From positions 1 through 7,633 of the forward strand of contig JACCYY010000382.1 in NCBI GenBank assembly GCA_013696235.1: 7,633 nt of DNA, written 5' to 3'. Source of the DNA: Sporichthyaceae bacterium. Its GTDB lineage: Bacteria; Actinomycetota; Actinomycetes; JACCYY01. The notes beneath the pieces are model-generated. The model searched no databases. It was not told the DNA's origin and saw nothing but the letters and a program-made list of their open reading frames with translations. Below are positions 5,762 through 7,633 of the stretch, piece by piece (the stretch's first letter is position 1; every line of letters begins with the position of its first letter). A program made the position numbers and the translations under genes.

Positions 5762-6889
5762 GGTGGTGAGCGGGATCCGGACCTCGAACCGACAGCCGCC
5801 ACCCGCGTTGTGGACATCGATCTCGCCGTCGTGCGCCTCGACGATGCCGCGTGCGATCGCGAGTCCCAGCCCCGCACCACTGCCCGCTGCCGGGGTGCGG
5901 GCAGCCTCGCCACGGAACGCCACGTCGAACACGCGCGGTAGGTCGAGCTCCGGTATTCCACCGCAGCTGTCGGCGACGACGAAGCAGGCATGGTGGTCGG
6001 TGAGCGTGCCGGCGACCTCGACGGTCCCGTCGTCGGGGGTGTGCCGCACGGCGTTGGCGACGAGGTTGTGCAGCACCCGTGCCATCTGGCGCGGGTCGAC
6101 GGTGATGTGCTCGCCGGGCGATGCCGAGCCGGCCAGGCGTACGCCCCTGGACCGGGCGACCGGGTCGGCAGCGGCGACCGCCTCCGACACCAGGTCGTCG
6201 AGGCCCACGCGGTCGACCGCAAGGCGGAGCGCACCGGCATGGATCCGGGACAGCTCGAAGAGGTCGTCGACCATCGTGGCCATGCGGTCGGTCTCGCGCC
6301 GGATCCCGCGGTGGTACCGGGCCACCCCGTCCGGGTCGGTCACCACGCCGTCCTCGAGGGCCTCGGCCATGGCGCGAAGACCGGCCAGCGGCGAGCGGAG
6401 GTCGTGGGACACCCAGGCGACGAGCTCGCGTCGGCTGGTCTCCAGCGCCTCGGTCTGGTCGCGCGCGGCCCGCAGCCGGCGGTCGGCGATCTGCATCTCC
6501 GCCGCCACGACGGCCAGCTCGGCCGGGAGCGGACCGTCCGGAGAGCGGAAGCGCTCCGTGCTGAGCGTCTGAGCGGCATCGGCGAGCGCGCTCGCGTCCT
6601 GGCTGACCCGCCGGCCAAGCAGCACGGCGATCACGAGTCCGGCGCCACCGGAGGCGGCGACCACGATGGCCGCGATCCGCGCGTCGTGCGCGGACAGGAA
6701 CATCGCGTCAGCGACCACGAGCACGCCAGCGAGCACGCTCGCGATCGTGATGGTTGCCAACGTGCCGAGCTGGATGGCCAGTGACCGCTGCCGCAGCCGC
6801 ATCATCAAGATCCCGCCGAGGAAGCCCACCACGGCGGCGCTGGCCATCGCGATGGCGGCCACCAGGACGAGGTCTGGCAGCCGGATCAT
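5759..6889 (-). CDS. Membrane sensor histidine kinase (HisKA + HATPase_c)
   Basis: Autophosphorylates on histidine and passes the phosphate to the partner regulator encoded just upstream. The product has 376 residues. Three hydrophobic segments (about 6-30, 38-64 and 72-92) have very short connections and no extracytoplasmic sensor domain. Positive charges after segments 1 and 3 (RLRQR; GRR) suggest both ends face inside, with the N-terminus out. A HAMP-like linker (about 93-145) leads to the H-box ELVAWVSHDLRSPLAG (phospho-acceptor His162). The ATPase domain has N-box HNLVANAVRHTP (Asn275, Asn279), G1 box DSCGGIP (307-313), F-like LPRVFDVAFRG (318-327) and G2 box GSGAGLGLAIARGIVEAHDG (336-355). 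The first glycine expected in G1 (DxGxG) is Cys309. The start ATG overlaps the regulator stop as ATGA and has no good Shine-Dalgarno of its own, so translation is probably coupled. The signal is unknown; sensing within or at the membrane is an inference. Confidence 0.93.
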   Translation of the reverse strand: MIRLPDLVLVAAIAMASAAVVGFLGGILMMRLRQRSLAIQLGTLATITIASVLAGVLVVADAMFLSAHDARIAAIVVAASGGAGLVIAVLLGRRVSQDASALADAAQTLSTERFRSPDGPLPAELAVVAAEMQIADRRLRAARDQTEALETSRRELVAWVSHDLRSPLAGLRAMAEALEDGVVTDPDGVARYHRGIRRETDRMATMVDDLFELSRIHAGALRLAVDRVGLDDLVSEAVAAADPVARSRGVRLAGSASPGEHITVDPRQMARVLHNLVANAVRHTPDDGTVEVAGTLTDHHACFVVADSCGGIPELDLPRVFDVAFRGEAARTPAAGSGAGLGLAIARGIVEAHDGEIDVHNAGGGCRFEVRIPLTT

Positions 6890-7614
6890 GTCGGTACCAC
6901 GGTTGCCATGGTCGGCTCGTAGCGGTAGCCGACGCCCCAGACCGTCGTGATCCGCTCGGGTCTGGACGGGTCCCGCTCGATCTTCTCCCGCAGCCGGCGG
7001 ACATGCACCGTGACCGTCGACTGGTCGCCGAACGACCAGCCCCAGACCCGTTCGAGGAGCTGCTCGCGGCGGAACGACTCGCCCGGGTGGCTCAGGAAGA
7101 ACCCGAGCAGGTCGAACTCCCGCCCGGTGAGCGCCAGCGGGGTGCCGTCGCGCCGGGCCTCGTGGGCCGGGACGTCGACGATCAGGTCGCCGTCCCGGAG
7201 CAGCCCGCCGGATACGCCGGCGGACTCCCCGCGGGCCCGCCGGAGCACCGAGGCCACCCGCAGCACGAGCTCGCGCGGGCTGAACGGCTTGGTCACGTAG
7301 TCGTCGGCCCCGAGCTCGAGCCCGGTCAGCCGGTCGGACTCCTCACCGAGCGCGGTGAGCATGATCACCGGCACCGGCCGGCGGGCGCGCAGCCGGCGGC
7401 AGACCTCGAACCCGTCGATGCCCGGAAGCATGAGGTCGAGCACGACCAGGTCCGGCGTTCGGGCGTTCGCCATGGCGAGCGCGGCCAGTCCGTCGGCGAC
7501 CGCGTCCACCTCGTGGCCGGCCAGCCGCAGGTACTCGGTGACGACCTCGGAGACGGTCGGGTCGTCCTCGACCACGAGGATCCTCGTGGGCGCTCGCCGT
7601 GCGTCGTGCGTCAT
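6886..7614 (-). CDS. OmpR/PhoB-family response regulator
   Basis: DNA-binding transcription factor activated by phosphorylation from the adjacent kinase. The 242-residue length is typical of the family. The receiver domain (about 11-125) has the acidic pair Asp17-Asp18 (VVEDDP), phospho-acceptor Asp60 (VVLDLMLPGIDG), switch Thr87 (IMLTA) and Lys109 (YVTKPFSPRELVLRV). A linker of about 20 residues leads to the winged-helix domain (about 140-233): ALTGREFDLLGFFLSHPGE, REQLLERVWGW, recognition helix STVTVHVRRLREKIE (199-213) and the wing ITTVWGVGYRYE. All key residues are present. ATG 7614 is preceded by AGGAG at a spacing of 8 nt. The gene leads a regulator-kinase operon whose promoter lies beyond the window edge, so autoregulation cannot be judged. 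The target genes are unknown, and nothing links it specifically to the metabolic genes on its left. Confidence 0.95.
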   Translation of the reverse strand: MTHDARRAPTRILVVEDDPTVSEVVTEYLRLAGHEVDAVADGLAALAMANARTPDLVVLDLMLPGIDGFEVCRRLRARRPVPVIMLTALGEESDRLTGLELGADDYVTKPFSPRELVLRVASVLRRARGESAGVSGGLLRDGDLIVDVPAHEARRDGTPLALTGREFDLLGFFLSHPGESFRREQLLERVWGWSFGDQSTVTVHVRRLREKIERDPSRPERITTVWGVGYRYEPTMATVVPT

Positions 7615-7621
7615 CGCGCCA

Positions 7622-7627
7622 TCTCCT
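7622..7627 (-). promoter_or_regulatory. Ribosome binding site AGGAGA for the response regulator
   Basis: On the minus strand AGGAGA (7627 to 7622) lies just before ATG 7614, with 8 nt between AGGAG and the ATG. A nearer ATG at 7622 opens only ATG-GCG-CGA-TGA and stops, so 7614 is the start. Confidence 0.65.
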
Positions 7628-7633
7628 GGCCCA

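Overview
The window is very GC-rich (roughly 70% by eye), packed with genes, uses GTG starts freely and joins genes by 4-nt start/stop overlaps. Together with the protein families present, this points to a high-GC Actinomycetota chromosome. I cannot place the genus. There is no sign of a plasmid, phage, insertion sequence, CRISPR array or RNA gene.

Layout, left to right. (1) Plus strand, 2-1613: the end of an alpha/beta-hydrolase (esterase/monoacylglycerol-lipase type), followed 4 nt later by an uncharacterised membrane protein with a DUF2007-like N-terminal domain, a disordered linker and two C-terminal membrane helices. (2) Minus strand, 3795 down to 1610: a probable three-gene operon of SRPBCC/START-like protein, ROK glucokinase (glkA type) and endonuclease/exonuclease/phosphatase (EEP) family protein. 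The last two genes overlap as GTGA. The operon runs head-on into group 1, and the stop codons of the two groups overlap. (3) Plus strand, 3933-5735: a 600-residue long-chain fatty-acid-CoA ligase of the FadD15 type, divergent from group 2 across a 137-bp region that should hold both promoters. (4) Minus strand, 7614 down to 5759: an OmpR-family response regulator and its histidine kinase, overlapping as ATGA and converging on fadD15 with only 23 bp between the stop codons.

Groups 1-3 look like a conserved actinobacterial core neighbourhood: glucokinase, SRPBCC protein and FadD15 lie together in Streptomyces-like genomes, and an SRPBCC gene lies close to fadD15 in mycobacteria (from memory, not searched). 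A plausible but unproven link is lipid turnover: a lipase-like enzyme releases fatty acids, an SRPBCC protein with a lipid-sized pocket may bind them, and FadD15 activates them to acyl-CoA. Glucokinase supplies glucose-6-phosphate. The two-component system at the right has no obvious functional tie to these genes.

I see no clearly novel system. The points most worth a second look are the uncharacterised DUF2007-like/two-helix membrane protein, the non-canonical C-terminal lysine motif of the FadD15-like ligase, the Cys in the kinase G1 box, the kinase's lack of an external sensor domain, and the two very tight convergent junctions.
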